64,000 nt of DNA, from assembly GCF_024172095.1 (NCBI RefSeq), contig NZ_JAMZDX010000006.1, positions 558,001-622,000 on the forward strand, in the 5' to 3' direction. Positions 55,302-64,000 of the stretch are shown piece after piece (within the stretch, counting starts at the first letter, position 1; each line of letters opens with the position of its first letter). The position numbers and the translations under genes were made by a program. The notes below the pieces were generated by a model that made no database searches, was not told where the DNA came from, and saw nothing but the letters and a program-made list of their open reading frames with translations. This stretch comes from Kitasatospora cinereorecta. GTDB lineage: Bacteria; Actinomycetota; Actinomycetes; Streptomycetales; Streptomycetaceae.

Positions 55302-55522
55302 GCGTGTCGGGAGGGCCTGTCCACGCTCGGTGGCGGGGCGGGTGAACCCGGGGCGGGGAAATCCTGGGAACTTCCTGACAGTTCGTTCAAGGGTTCACCG
55401 CTGCCGGGTAGCGCGCCCACCCCTGGCGGGGCGATAACTCCGTAATGTCCGGATTGCTGGGTTCAGCCGACTCCCAGGCACCGCCCAGGAGTGCGCAAGG
55501 GCGTCCGGCGAAGCTGTCCGCC

Positions 55523-56875
55523 ATGAAGGTACTTCCGCGACGGCGTGGTGCCGTCCTCGTCAACTCCGCGCTCGGCGTGGCCCTGCTGGGCGGGGCCGCG
55601 CTGGCGTACACCACCCTGGACGGCGGGACCAGTACGGCCGCGAGCAAGGCCCGGGTCCGGACGGCGACCGTGGCCAAGGGCACGGTCCTGGCCACCGTGT
55701 CCGGATCCGGCACACTCACCTCGCCGTCGGACTCGGCGCAGGACTTCACCACCGGCGGCAAGGTGACCGCGATCAAGGTGGCGGTCGGCGACGCGGTCAA
55801 GAAGGGCCAGGTGCTGGCCACCGTCGACACCACCGCCGCCCAGCAGCAGGTGAACGCCGCCGAGTTCGCCCTGAACGCGGCCGAGGCCAACCTGACCAAG
55901 GCCGAGGCCGGCGAGACGGTGACCACCACGGTCGCCGGCGGCGGCCAGTCCGGCGGCGGCGGCCGCGGCGCCTCGGCGACCCCGCAGCCCTCCACCACGA
56001 CCACCACCAAGGTCGACCAGGCCCAGGTGGCGCAGTCCCAGCAGCAGGTGGACACCGCCGAGACCAACCTCACCAACGCCAAGACGGCGCTGGCCGGCAC
56101 CACGCTGACCGCCACCGCGGACGGCACGGTCGCCTCGGTCTCCGGCAAGGTCGGCGACACCGTCTCCGGCAACGGCACCAGCTCGACGGGTTCCTCCACC
56201 GGTGCGGGCTCCGGCGGCTCGGGCTCCGCCAAGTCGTCCACCACCACCAGCTCCTCCGCCGCCCCGAGCGGCTTCATCGTGCTGACCAACCCGACCGGGA
56301 TGCAGGTCGCCGCCTCCTTCTCCGAGCTCGACTCGCTCAAGCTGAAGAAGGGCCAGGCGGCCACCGTCGCGCTCAACGCGCAGTCCGACACCAAGCTCAA
56401 CGCGACCGTCCTGTCGGTCAGCTCGCTGCCCTCCAGCTCCACCAACGGTGCGGTGCAGTACGGCGCGACGCTGCAGATCAGCGGTGACACCAGCAAGCTG
56501 CGCACCGGCCTGAGCGCCACCATCTCGGTGGTCACCGGTGAGGCCGACAACGCGCTCTCGGTCCCGACCGCGGCGCTGGCCGGCACCGGCTCCTCCCGCA
56601 CCGCGACCGTGGTCCATGACGACGGCACCACCGAGCGGGTCCAGGTCGCCGTCGGCGTCGAGGGCGACTCCACCGTGCAGGTCACCGACGGCCTGACCGA
56701 GGGCGAGAAGGTCGAGCTGACCACCACCACGGCGGGCACCGGCAACGGCTTCCCGTCCGGCAACTTCCCCGGCCTCGGCGGCGGTGGCGGCTTCACCGGT
56801 GGCGGTGGCGGTGGCGGTGGCGGCGGCCGCGGCGGTGGCGGCGGTGGCACCGGCGGCGGCGGAGGCACCCGCTGA
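55523..56875 (+). CDS. HlyD/MacA-like efflux adaptor with Gly-rich C-terminus
   Basis: A 450-residue membrane-anchored adaptor. One N-terminal helix (about 12-32), a biotinyl-lipoyl-like hairpin (TATVAKGTVLATVSGSGTL; GGKVTAIKVAVGDAVKKGQV), a coiled-coil section interrupted by Ser/Thr/Gly-rich linkers and beta-barrel parts follow, as in MacA. The last 30 residues are almost pure glycine, unusual for the family. ATG 55523 was chosen; ATG 55445 would add 26 residues unlike the family. It couples by a 1-base overlap to the ABC ATPase. Confidence 0.85.
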   Translation: MKVLPRRRGAVLVNSALGVALLGGAALAYTTLDGGTSTAASKARVRTATVAKGTVLATVSGSGTLTSPSDSAQDFTTGGKVTAIKVAVGDAVKKGQVLATVDTTAAQQQVNAAEFALNAAEANLTKAEAGETVTTTVAGGGQSGGGGRGASATPQPSTTTTTKVDQAQVAQSQQQVDTAETNLTNAKTALAGTTLTATADGTVASVSGKVGDTVSGNGTSSTGSSTGAGSGGSGSAKSSTTTSSSAAPSGFIVLTNPTGMQVAASFSELDSLKLKKGQAATVALNAQSDTKLNATVLSVSSLPSSSTNGAVQYGATLQISGDTSKLRTGLSATISVVTGEADNALSVPTAALAGTGSSRTATVVHDDGTTERVQVAVGVEGDSTVQVTDGLTEGEKVELTTTTAGTGNGFPSGNFPGLGGGGGFTGGGGGGGGGGRGGGGGGTGGGGGTR

Positions 56876-57648
56876 TGGCGGCCGGCAAGCCCCCGGTGAT
56901 CCAGATCCGCCGGGTCACCAAGTCGTACGGCCACGGCGACGCCACCGTGCACGCCCTGCGCGGCCCGTCCGCGCCGGACGGCAGCCCGCTCGGCGTCAGC
57001 CTGGACATCGAGGAGGGCGACTTCGTCGCGGTCATGGGCAGCTCCGGCTCCGGCAAGTCCACCCTGATGAACATCCTCGGCTGCCTGGACGTCCCCACCG
57101 CCGGCCGCTACCTGCTGGACGGCATCGACGTCGGCCACCTGGACGAGGGCCAGCTCTCGCTGGTCCGCAACCGCAAGATCGGCTTCGTCTTCCAGTCGTT
57201 CAACCTGGTCCCGCGCACCACCGCGCTGGCCCAGGTCGAGCTGCCGCTGGCGTACGCGGGCGTGCGCGCCGCCGAGCGCCGCCGGCGCGCCCTCGCGGCG
57301 CTCTCGCTGGTCGGCCTCGGCGAGCGGGCCGGGCACAAGCCCAACCAGCTCTCCGGCGGTCAGCAGCAGCGCGTCGCGGTCGCCCGGGCGCTGGTCACCT
57401 CGCCGGCGATGCTGCTGGCCGACGAGCCCACCGGAAACCTGGACAGCCACTCCACCGAGGAGGTGCTCGGCATCATCGACCGCCTGAACGCCTCCGGCCG
57501 GACCGTGGTGATGATCACCCACGAGGACGAGGTCGCCCGGCATGCCAAGCGGGTGATCCGGCTGGTCGACGGCGCGATCATCAGCGACGTCCGGCAGGCC
57601 GAGGTCGACGGTCCGCCGCCGGCCCTCGCCGTGGAGGTGGGCGTGTGA
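56875..57648 (+). CDS. ABC transporter ATP-binding protein (MacB/LolD type)
   Basis: A 257-residue ATPase. Walker A GSSGSGKST (55-63), Q-loop FVFQSFNLVPR, signature LSGGQQQRVAVARAL, Walker B LLADEPTGNLD and the H-loop ITHEDEVARHA are all intact. Most like the MacB/LolD/FtsE type, which drives mechanotransmission rather than transport through its membrane part. ATG 56875 overlaps the adaptor stop and its own stop overlaps the permease start. Confidence 0.93.
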   Translation: MAAGKPPVIQIRRVTKSYGHGDATVHALRGPSAPDGSPLGVSLDIEEGDFVAVMGSSGSGKSTLMNILGCLDVPTAGRYLLDGIDVGHLDEGQLSLVRNRKIGFVFQSFNLVPRTTALAQVELPLAYAGVRAAERRRRALAALSLVGLGERAGHKPNQLSGGQQQRVAVARALVTSPAMLLADEPTGNLDSHSTEEVLGIIDRLNASGRTVVMITHEDEVARHAKRVIRLVDGAIISDVRQAEVDGPPPALAVEVGV

Positions 57649-58853
57649 TCGCCTGGCAGATGCTCCGCTTCGCGGTCGGCGGCCTGGCCGCCAACAAGGT
57701 GCGCTCCGCCCTGACCATGCTCGGCGTCCTGATCGGCGTCGCCTCGGTCATCCTGCTGCTCGCGGTCGGCAACGGCTCCTCGGTCGCGGTGAAGAACTCC
57801 ATCACCGCGCTCGGCACCAACTCGCTGACCGTCTCCTCCAGCGCGCTGCGCGGCTCGGCCACCGCCGCCAAGAAGCTCACCGTCGACGACGCCAAGGCGC
57901 TGGCCACGGCCGCCGCCTCCGACTCGCCGGCGATCAAGTCGGTCGCCCCCGTCGTCACCACCACCGGCACCGCGCTGTACGGGAACATCTCGTACCAGCC
58001 CGGCTCGATCGTCGGCACCTACCCGGCGTACTTCGAGACCTCCAACCAGAAGGTGGCGCACGGCGACTACTTCTCCGGCGACGACGTGCTGAACGCCCGC
58101 AAGGTCGCGGTGATCGGCTCCACCACCGCCAAGCAGCTCTTCGACACCGAGGACCCGGTCGGCAAGTCCATCACCATCGGCGGCACCCCGTTCACCGTGG
58201 TCGGCGTGCTGCAGACCAAGGGCGCCACCGGCTTCAACGACCCGGACGACGTGGTGATCGCCCCGCTGCCGACCGTGCAGAACGCCTTCACCGGCTTCGG
58301 CTCGCTCAACCAGATCCTGGTGCAGGCCTCCTCGGCCGAGACCACCGCCGAGGCCCAGTCCGACATCACCCGGATCCTGATGGGCACCCACGCCATCCAG
58401 GACGCCACCAAGGTCGACTTCCGGATCTCCAACCAGACCTCGCTGCTGACCGCCCGGGAGTCCACCACCAAGACCTTCACCGTGCTGCTCGGCGCGGTGG
58501 CCGCCATCTCCCTGCTGGTCGGCGGCATCGGCATCACCAACATCATGCTGGTGACCGTCACCGAGCGGACCAAGGAGATCGGCATCCGCAAGGCGCTCGG
58601 CGCACCCCGCCGGGTCATCCTCGGGCAGTTCCTGGCCGAGTCCACCCTGCTGTCGGTGGTCGGCGCCGGGCTCGGCGTGCTGGCCGGCATCGTCGGCTCG
58701 CACTTCTCCATCGTCGGCATCAAGCCGGTGGTGATCCCCGAGTCGGTGCTCGGCGCCTTCGCGATCGCCGTGGCCATCGGCCTGTTCTTCGGCAGCTACC
58801 CCGCCAACCGCGCCGCCTCGCTGCGGCCCATCGACGCCCTCCGGCACGAGTAG
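57645..58853 (+). CDS. MacB-type ABC transporter permease
   Basis: A 402-residue four-helix permease. Helix 1 is near 20-42 (MLGVLIGVASVILLLAVGNG), a large extracytoplasmic domain spans about 45-275, and three C-terminal helices (about 280-395) include TERTKEIGIRKALGA, the FtsX/MacB signature. GTG 57645 overlaps the ATPase stop (GTGA). With the adaptor and ATPase it forms a MacAB-like efflux complex; in a monoderm it may expel peptides or antibiotics from the membrane. Confidence 0.93.
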   Translation: MIAWQMLRFAVGGLAANKVRSALTMLGVLIGVASVILLLAVGNGSSVAVKNSITALGTNSLTVSSSALRGSATAAKKLTVDDAKALATAAASDSPAIKSVAPVVTTTGTALYGNISYQPGSIVGTYPAYFETSNQKVAHGDYFSGDDVLNARKVAVIGSTTAKQLFDTEDPVGKSITIGGTPFTVVGVLQTKGATGFNDPDDVVIAPLPTVQNAFTGFGSLNQILVQASSAETTAEAQSDITRILMGTHAIQDATKVDFRISNQTSLLTARESTTKTFTVLLGAVAAISLLVGGIGITNIMLVTVTERTKEIGIRKALGAPRRVILGQFLAESTLLSVVGAGLGVLAGIVGSHFSIVGIKPVVIPESVLGAFAIAVAIGLFFGSYPANRAASLRPIDALRHE

Positions 58854-58862
58854 GAGACCTCC

Positions 58863-59456
58863 ATGTCCGACGAGCAGGAGCTGCTGGCCACCGCGCCGGA
58901 CGCCCGTGACGTCACCGCCGAGCTGGCCGCGCCCCCGCGCCGCAAGCTTCCCTGGATCACCCTGGCGCTGTCCGGCTGCGTGATCGCCGTCGTCTCCTTC
59001 GCCGGCGGCGTCTGGTACGAGAAGGGCGACAGCAGCAGCACGTCCGCGGCCGGTCCCCGGGCGGGCGGCCAGGGCCAGGGCCAGGGCGGCTTCGGCGGCC
59101 AGAACGGCACCGGCCGCCGCAGCGGCGGCGGCCAGAACGGCCAGGGTCAGGGGCAGGGCGGCGGCTTCGGTGGCCAGAACGGCGGCGGTTTCACCCGCGG
59201 CACGGTGAAGGCGGTGGACGGCACGACCGTCTACCTCACCGACGCCCAGGGCAATACGATCAAGGTCACCACCGGGGACTCGACCAAGGTCACCATGAAC
59301 AAGGAGGGCAAGGTCGCCGACCTCCAGCCCGGCCAGAGCGTCACGGTGGTCGGCACCAAGGGCGCCGACGGCGGCTACACCGCCACCCAGCTCAGCGAGG
59401 GTGCGGCCGGCTTCGGCGGCGGCCGTCCGGGGGCCGGCGCACCGAGCAACGGCTGA
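58863..59456 (+). CDS. Membrane-anchored Gly/Gln-rich protein with DUF5666-like domain
   Basis: A 197-residue protein with a cytosolic N-terminus, one membrane helix (about 32-52), a low-complexity Gly/Gln/Asn-rich stretch (about 60-112) and a small beta-domain (about 113-180: TRGTVKAVDGTTVYLTDAQG, VTVVGTKGADG) resembling DUF5666. It lies between the exporter and its two-component system and may be an extracytoplasmic accessory or sensor partner. ATG 58863 follows the permease stop by nine bases. Confidence 0.78.
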   Translation: MSDEQELLATAPDARDVTAELAAPPRRKLPWITLALSGCVIAVVSFAGGVWYEKGDSSSTSAAGPRAGGQGQGQGGFGGQNGTGRRSGGGQNGQGQGQGGGFGGQNGGGFTRGTVKAVDGTTVYLTDAQGNTIKVTTGDSTKVTMNKEGKVADLQPGQSVTVVGTKGADGGYTATQLSEGAAGFGGGRPGAGAPSNG

Positions 59457-59582
59457 TCCGGCGCGGTCGTCGGACGACTGACCGGGGAGGAAACCGGGTG
59501 ATTCATACAACTTTCATCCACCCGGCGTAGCCTCCCCGGGCTATCGTCCATGCAGAGCAATCGACCGGGAGGCGGATCAGTC

Positions 59583-60329
59583 GTGTCAGGGACAGTACAG
59601 GTGGCGAACACCGGCGGCGAGGCATTCCTGCTGGTCGTCGATGACGAGCCCAACATCCGTGAGCTGCTCTCGGCCAGCCTGCGCTTCTCCGGGTTCCGGG
59701 TCGCCTCCGCCGCCACCGGCGAGGAGGCGCTGGCCGCCGTCGCCACCGAGCGCCCCGACCTGGTGGTGCTCGACGTGATGCTGCCCGACCTGGACGGCTT
59801 CACCGTCGTCGAGCGCCTGCGCGACCAGGCCCAGTGGCCGCACAGCCCCGAGCACGTCCCGGTGCTCTTCCTGACCGCCAAGGACGGCACCGGCGACAAG
59901 GTCCAGGGCCTGGCCGTCGGCGCCGACGACTACGTCACCAAGCCGTTCAGCCTGGAGGAGCTGATAGCCCGGATCCGGGCGATCCTCCGCCGGGCCGGCG
60001 GCCCCTCCGACGACGGCCGGCTCACCGTCGCCGACCTCACCCTCGACCCGATCGCCCACGAGGTCACCCGGGCCGGCCGACAGGTCTCGCTCTCCCCCAC
60101 CGAGTTCAAGCTGCTGCACTACCTGATGGCCAACGTCGGCCGAGTGGTCTCCAAGGCGCAGATCCTCGACCACGTGTGGGCGTACGACTTCGGCGGCGAC
60201 CTCTCCATCGTCGAGTCCTACATCTCCTACCTGCGCCGCAAGCTCGACTCCGGCCCGACGCACGGCCCCAAGCTGATCCACACCGTGCGCGGCATCGGCT
60301 ACGCGCTGCGCCGCCCGCCCCAGGGCTGA
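59583..60329 (+). CDS. OmpR-family response regulator
   Basis: A 248-residue regulator. The receiver domain (about 14-135) has DDEPN acidic residues, phospho-acceptor Asp64 in VVLDVMLPDLDG and conserved Lys in YVTKPF. The C-terminal winged helix (about 150-245) has SPTEFKLLHYLMANVGRVVS and HTVRGIGYALR. GTG 59583 was chosen with GGAGG 12 bases upstream; ATG 59550 would add 11 residues. Directly followed by its kinase, and it probably controls the exporter genes just upstream. Confidence 0.92.
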   Translation: MSGTVQVANTGGEAFLLVVDDEPNIRELLSASLRFSGFRVASAATGEEALAAVATERPDLVVLDVMLPDLDGFTVVERLRDQAQWPHSPEHVPVLFLTAKDGTGDKVQGLAVGADDYVTKPFSLEELIARIRAILRRAGGPSDDGRLTVADLTLDPIAHEVTRAGRQVSLSPTEFKLLHYLMANVGRVVSKAQILDHVWAYDFGGDLSIVESYISYLRRKLDSGPTHGPKLIHTVRGIGYALRRPPQG

Positions 60330-60333
60330 CCTC

Positions 60334-61788
60334 GTGGCGGCCCGCTTCTCCCTGCGCACCCGGCTGCTGGTGCTGGCCCTGCTGCTGGTCACCACCGGCC
60401 TGGTGGTCAGCGACGTCCTGGTGCTCCACACCGTCCGCGGACAGCTGGTGGACCGGGCCGACGATCAGCTGCACCGCATGGGTGAGCAGATCTCCCGGCG
60501 CGCCCCCGGCCGGGTCACCCAGCAGAACTCCAACGGCCTCTTCAACGCGGCCGGCCGCCGGGTCGGACTGCCCAGCCAGTTCGTGGTGCAGTGGCTGGGC
60601 GCGGACGGTTCGGTCCAGACGACGCAGCGCCAGCCGATGGTGGACACCGACCCGACGCCTCAGGTCCCGGGTCTGACCGCGGCCGTGCTGGCCCAGCGCA
60701 AGGGCCATGCCTTCTCGACCCCCTCCGGGCGCGGCGGGCACTGGCGGGCCCTGGTGCTGCCGGTCCAGCGGGCCAACCCGGGCGACTTCTCCACCTTCAG
60801 CTATGTGTTGGTCGCCGTCCCGATGGACGACGTGGAGGAGACCCTCGACCGGCTGCAGACCACCTTCCTCACCATCGGCGGCACCGTCCTGGTGGTCATC
60901 GCGGCGCTCGGCGCCTTCGCCGTCCGGGCCGGCCTGCGGCCGCTGCACCAGATCGAGCTGGGCGCCCAGCGGATCGCCGACGGCGAGCTCTCCCACCGGA
61001 TGCCCGAGCTCTCCCCGCGGACCGAGGTCGGCCGGCTGTCCGCCGCGCTCAACGGCATGCTCACCCAGATCGAGACCGCGTTCGCCGCGCAGGCCGCCTC
61101 CGAGGCCCGGATGCGGCGCTTCGTCGCGGACGCCTCGCACGAGCTGCGCACCCCGCTGGCCGGCATCCGCGGCTTCGCCGAGCTGCACCGGATGGGCGCG
61201 CTGGACGACGTGGACCGGGCGATGGACCGGATCGAGTCCGAGGCGGTCCGGATGGCCGGCCTGGTCGAGGACCTGCTCATGCTGGCCCGCCTCGACGAGG
61301 AGCGCCCGCTCGACCTCGCCCCGATGGACCTGCGCACCCTCGCCGCCGACGCCCTGCACGACCTCACCGCGCTCGATCCCGGACGCCCCGTCTCACTCAC
61401 CGGACCGGACGGCACCGGCGCACCCCAGCCCGCGCCGGTGGTCGGCGACGAGGCCCGGCTGCGCCAGGTGGTCACCAACCTGGTCGGCAACGCGGTCAAG
61501 CACACCCCGACCGGTACCGCGGTGCGGATCGGCGTCGGCTCGGTGAACGGCCGCTGCCTGCTGGAGGTGGCCGACCGCGGTCCGGGCCTGACCGAGGATC
61601 AGGCCTCCCTGGTGTTCGAGCGGTTCTACCGGGTGGACGCCTCGCGCAGCCGCCACGAGGGCGGGGGAGCGGGCCTCGGCCTGGCCATCGCCTCGGCGCT
61701 GGTCCGGGCGCACGGCGGTGCCATCACCCTGGACACCGCGCCCGGCCGCGGCGCCGCCTTCCGGGTGGAGCTCCCACACCAGCGCTGA
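60334..61788 (+). CDS. Sensor histidine kinase
   Basis: A 484-residue membrane kinase. Two N-terminal helices (about 8-35 and 178-200) flank an extracytoplasmic sensor of about 140 residues. HAMP (about 200-255), HisKA with phospho-acceptor His269 (DASHELRTP), and HATPase with NLVGNAVKHTP, DRGPGL and GGAGLGLAI follow. GTG 60334 starts four bases after the response regulator. The signal may be envelope stress or a compound exported by the adjacent MacAB-like pump. Confidence 0.93.
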   Translation: MAARFSLRTRLLVLALLLVTTGLVVSDVLVLHTVRGQLVDRADDQLHRMGEQISRRAPGRVTQQNSNGLFNAAGRRVGLPSQFVVQWLGADGSVQTTQRQPMVDTDPTPQVPGLTAAVLAQRKGHAFSTPSGRGGHWRALVLPVQRANPGDFSTFSYVLVAVPMDDVEETLDRLQTTFLTIGGTVLVVIAALGAFAVRAGLRPLHQIELGAQRIADGELSHRMPELSPRTEVGRLSAALNGMLTQIETAFAAQAASEARMRRFVADASHELRTPLAGIRGFAELHRMGALDDVDRAMDRIESEAVRMAGLVEDLLMLARLDEERPLDLAPMDLRTLAADALHDLTALDPGRPVSLTGPDGTGAPQPAPVVGDEARLRQVVTNLVGNAVKHTPTGTAVRIGVGSVNGRCLLEVADRGPGLTEDQASLVFERFYRVDASRSRHEGGGAGLGLAIASALVRAHGGAITLDTAPGRGAAFRVELPHQR

Positions 61789-61922
61789 GCTGTCAAGCGC
61801 CGATCAGTACACCGCGTCCTCCCGGATGCCGCTTGTGACCGGCCGAAACGCCGTCGGATCATCTGCTTGACCGAAAACCACACCCCGCCGTCGAGGCCTG
61901 CGTAAGCATGGTGGATACTCTC

Positions 61923-61948
61923 CTTGTGAAAGTGTTCACTTTCACAAG
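61923..61948. promoter_or_regulatory. Rex-like operator palindrome upstream of cydA
   Basis: Perfect 12-bp arms CTTGTGAAAGTG (61923-61934) and CACTTTCACAAG (61937-61948) with a 2-base spacer, 87 bases before cydA. The part TGTGAAAGTGTTCACT fits the recalled Rex consensus TGTGAACNNNTTCACA at 14 of 16 positions. Rex is the NADH-sensing repressor of cyd genes in Streptomyces. The outer half-sites are spaced further apart than in the normal consensus. Confidence 0.75.
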
Positions 61949-62035
61949 CGGGCAAGCTTGGCCGGGTTGGTTGCGGTTCCGTGCTAGACGTACGGCTTGT
62001 CCTGAAATACGGCAATCTCAGCAAGAGAGGGCGCA

Positions 62036-63577
62036 GTGGAACTAGCAGTCGCACACGAGACCATCGCGCGTTGGCAGTTCGGCATCACGACCGTCTACCA
62101 CTTCCTCTTCGTCCCGCTGACCATCAGCCTGGCCTCGATCGTGGCCGGCCTGGAGACCGCCTGGGTCAGGACCGGCAAGGAGAAGTACTTCCACGCCACC
62201 CGGTTCTGGGGGAAGCTCTTCCTGATCAACATCGCCATGGGCGTGGTCACCGGCATCGTCCAGGAGTTCCAGTTCGGCATGAACTGGTCGGACTACTCCC
62301 GCTTCGTCGGCGACGTGTTCGGTGCCCCGCTGGCGATGGAGGCGCTGATCGCCTTCTTCTTCGAGTCCACCTTCATCGGCCTGTGGATCTTCGGCTGGGA
62401 CCGGCTGCCGAAGAAGCTGCACTGCGCCTGCATCTGGCTGGTGGCCGTCGGCACCGTGCTCTCCGGCTACTTCATCCTGGCCGCCAACTCCTGGATGCAG
62501 CACCCCGTCGGCTACCGGATCGACCCGGCCACCGGGAAGGCCCAGCTCACCGACATCGGCCGGGTGCTGTTCCAGAACACCACCCTGGTCCAGGTCTTCC
62601 ACACCATGACCGCCGCCTTCCTCACCGGCGCCGCCTTCGTGGTCGGCATCGCCTCGTACCACCTGTGGCGGGCCAAGCGCGGTAAGGAGACCGACCGCAA
62701 GAAGACCGCCTCGATGGTCACTTCGCTGCGGGTGGGCCTGGCCATCGCCGCCGTCGCCGGCCTCGGCACCGCGGTCAGCGGTGACAGCCTGGCCAAGGTG
62801 ATGTTCGAGCAGCAGCCGATGAAGATGGCCGCCGCCGAGGCGCTGTGGGACACCCAGTCCCCCGCCCCGTTCTCGATCTTCGCCGTCGGTGACGTCTCCC
62901 GCGGCCACAACTCGGTCGAGCTGGAGTTCCCCGGAATACTCTCCTTCCTGGCCAAGAGCGACTTCAGCTCCGCCGTCCCCGGCATCAACGACACCGCCGC
63001 CGCCGAGGCCGCGAAGTACGGCGGGCAGCCCAGCGACTACATCCCGAGCATCTTCGTCACCTACTGGGGCTTCCGCCTCATGATCGGCTTCGGGATGACC
63101 TCGTTCGTCGCCGCCGTCATCGGACTGTGGACCACCCGGCGGAAGTTCTGGCTCGCCCCCGAGCACCGCACCGCCGAGGACGAGCCGCCGAAGCTGATGC
63201 TCACCAAGCACCGCGAGATGAGCACCTTCTTCACCCGGTGGAGCTGGCGGATCGGCATCCTCACCATGGGCTTCCCGCTGATCGCCAACAGCTTCGGCTG
63301 GATCTTCACCGAGATGGGCCGCCAGCCCTGGGTGGTCTTCGGCCTGATGCGCACCGCCAACGCCGTCTCCCCCAACGTCAGCGAGGGCGTCCAGCTCGGC
63401 TCCCTGATCACCCTCACCACGCTCTACGCGGTCCTCGCGGTGATCGAGGTCAAGCTGCTGGTCAAGTACGCCAAGCCCGGACCGGTCACCTCCGAGCGGC
63501 CGCCCGCGAAGGACCCGACCCTGCGCGGCCCGTCCTCGGACGAGGACGCCGACAAGCCCCTCGCCTTCGCCTACTGA
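62036..63577 (+). CDS. cydA: Cytochrome bd oxidase subunit I
   Basis: A 513-residue polytopic membrane protein. It has HETIARWQFGITTVYHFLFV (heme-ligand His near the start), EFQFGMNWSDYSRFVGDVFG, MEALIAFFFESTFIGLW and the later WSWRIGILTMGFPLIANSFGW. It holds hemes b558, b595 and d together with CydB and reduces O2 with menaquinol, useful at low oxygen. The Q-loop is short. GTG 62036 is the likely start. Control by the Rex-like palindrome upstream is expected. Confidence 0.95.
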   Translation: MELAVAHETIARWQFGITTVYHFLFVPLTISLASIVAGLETAWVRTGKEKYFHATRFWGKLFLINIAMGVVTGIVQEFQFGMNWSDYSRFVGDVFGAPLAMEALIAFFFESTFIGLWIFGWDRLPKKLHCACIWLVAVGTVLSGYFILAANSWMQHPVGYRIDPATGKAQLTDIGRVLFQNTTLVQVFHTMTAAFLTGAAFVVGIASYHLWRAKRGKETDRKKTASMVTSLRVGLAIAAVAGLGTAVSGDSLAKVMFEQQPMKMAAAEALWDTQSPAPFSIFAVGDVSRGHNSVELEFPGILSFLAKSDFSSAVPGINDTAAAEAAKYGGQPSDYIPSIFVTYWGFRLMIGFGMTSFVAAVIGLWTTRRKFWLAPEHRTAEDEPPKLMLTKHREMSTFFTRWSWRIGILTMGFPLIANSFGWIFTEMGRQPWVVFGLMRTANAVSPNVSEGVQLGSLITLTTLYAVLAVIEVKLLVKYAKPGPVTSERPPAKDPTLRGPSSDEDADKPLAFAY

Positions 63578-63587
63578 GGACGGACCG

Positions 63588-64000
<413 letters not shown>

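Overview
The window is chromosomal DNA from a mycelial, sporulating actinomycete of the Streptomyces/Kitasatospora type. It is very GC-rich throughout, with strong G/C bias at third codon positions and many GTG starts. It carries an ssgR-ssgA-like sporulation pair, a SpoIIE-type PAS/GAF/PP2C/HATPase regulator and a flotillin/NfeD-like pair. One near-perfect ParB-binding parS site (30109-30124) and the content (ssgRA, thiC, LacI regulator, hisC, cydAB) resemble, from memory, the origin-proximal core of Streptomyces chromosomes. I cannot separate Streptomyces from Kitasatospora from sequence alone.

Layout. 1-8.8 kb: SpoIIE-type phosphatase (minus), a J-domain/rhodanese fused reading frame, a DUF5819-HTTM pair, a FUSC membrane protein and a TrmH-type RNA methyltransferase. 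8.8-12.8 kb (minus): secreted cell-wall hydrolase with twin binding modules, PNPOx-like flavoprotein, VOC protein with an upstream palindrome, XRE-type regulator. 13-17.4 kb: secreted S53 protease, CGNR zinc-finger protein, FAD monooxygenase. 17.5-23.6 kb: two GT2 glycosyltransferases, a GT-C mannosyltransferase-like protein, paaN and a TetR regulator. 23.7-32.6 kb: very large secreted amidase, Lrp regulator divergent from a three-gene 2-oxoacid dehydrogenase operon (E1alpha, E1beta, E2 with parS inside), and a globin-reductase. 32.6-38.7 kb: Nudix, ssgR-ssgA, holin-like protein, cupin-tenA, small membrane proteins and a TIM-barrel-like protein. 38.8-46.2 kb: flotillin and NfeD-like microprotein, TPP riboswitch with thiC, glutamate decarboxylase, Uma2 protein and two small membrane proteins. 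46.4-54 kb: M20 hydrolase, double-domain Lrp regulator divergent from an MFS transporter, an SPG-repeat membrane protein, a metallophosphoesterase and a LacI regulator. 54-64 kb: hisC, a MacA/MacB-like exporter with its own two-component system, and cydAB preceded by a Rex-like palindrome; cydB runs off the end.

How parts may work together. PaaN, the TetR regulator and the 2-oxoacid dehydrogenase operon may share control, because two almost identical 14-bp palindromes lie upstream of paaN and of the dehydrogenase operon. thiC and tenA both belong to thiamine metabolism, and the E1 enzymes use thiamine diphosphate. The exporter, DUF5666-like protein, response regulator and kinase form one co-directional block that looks like a stress- or antibiotic-responsive efflux module. 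Many convergent gene ends are separated by long perfect GC-rich hairpins.

I found no tRNA, rRNA, CRISPR array, insertion sequence, prophage or oriC-type DnaA box cluster. No gap between genes exceeds about 290 bp.
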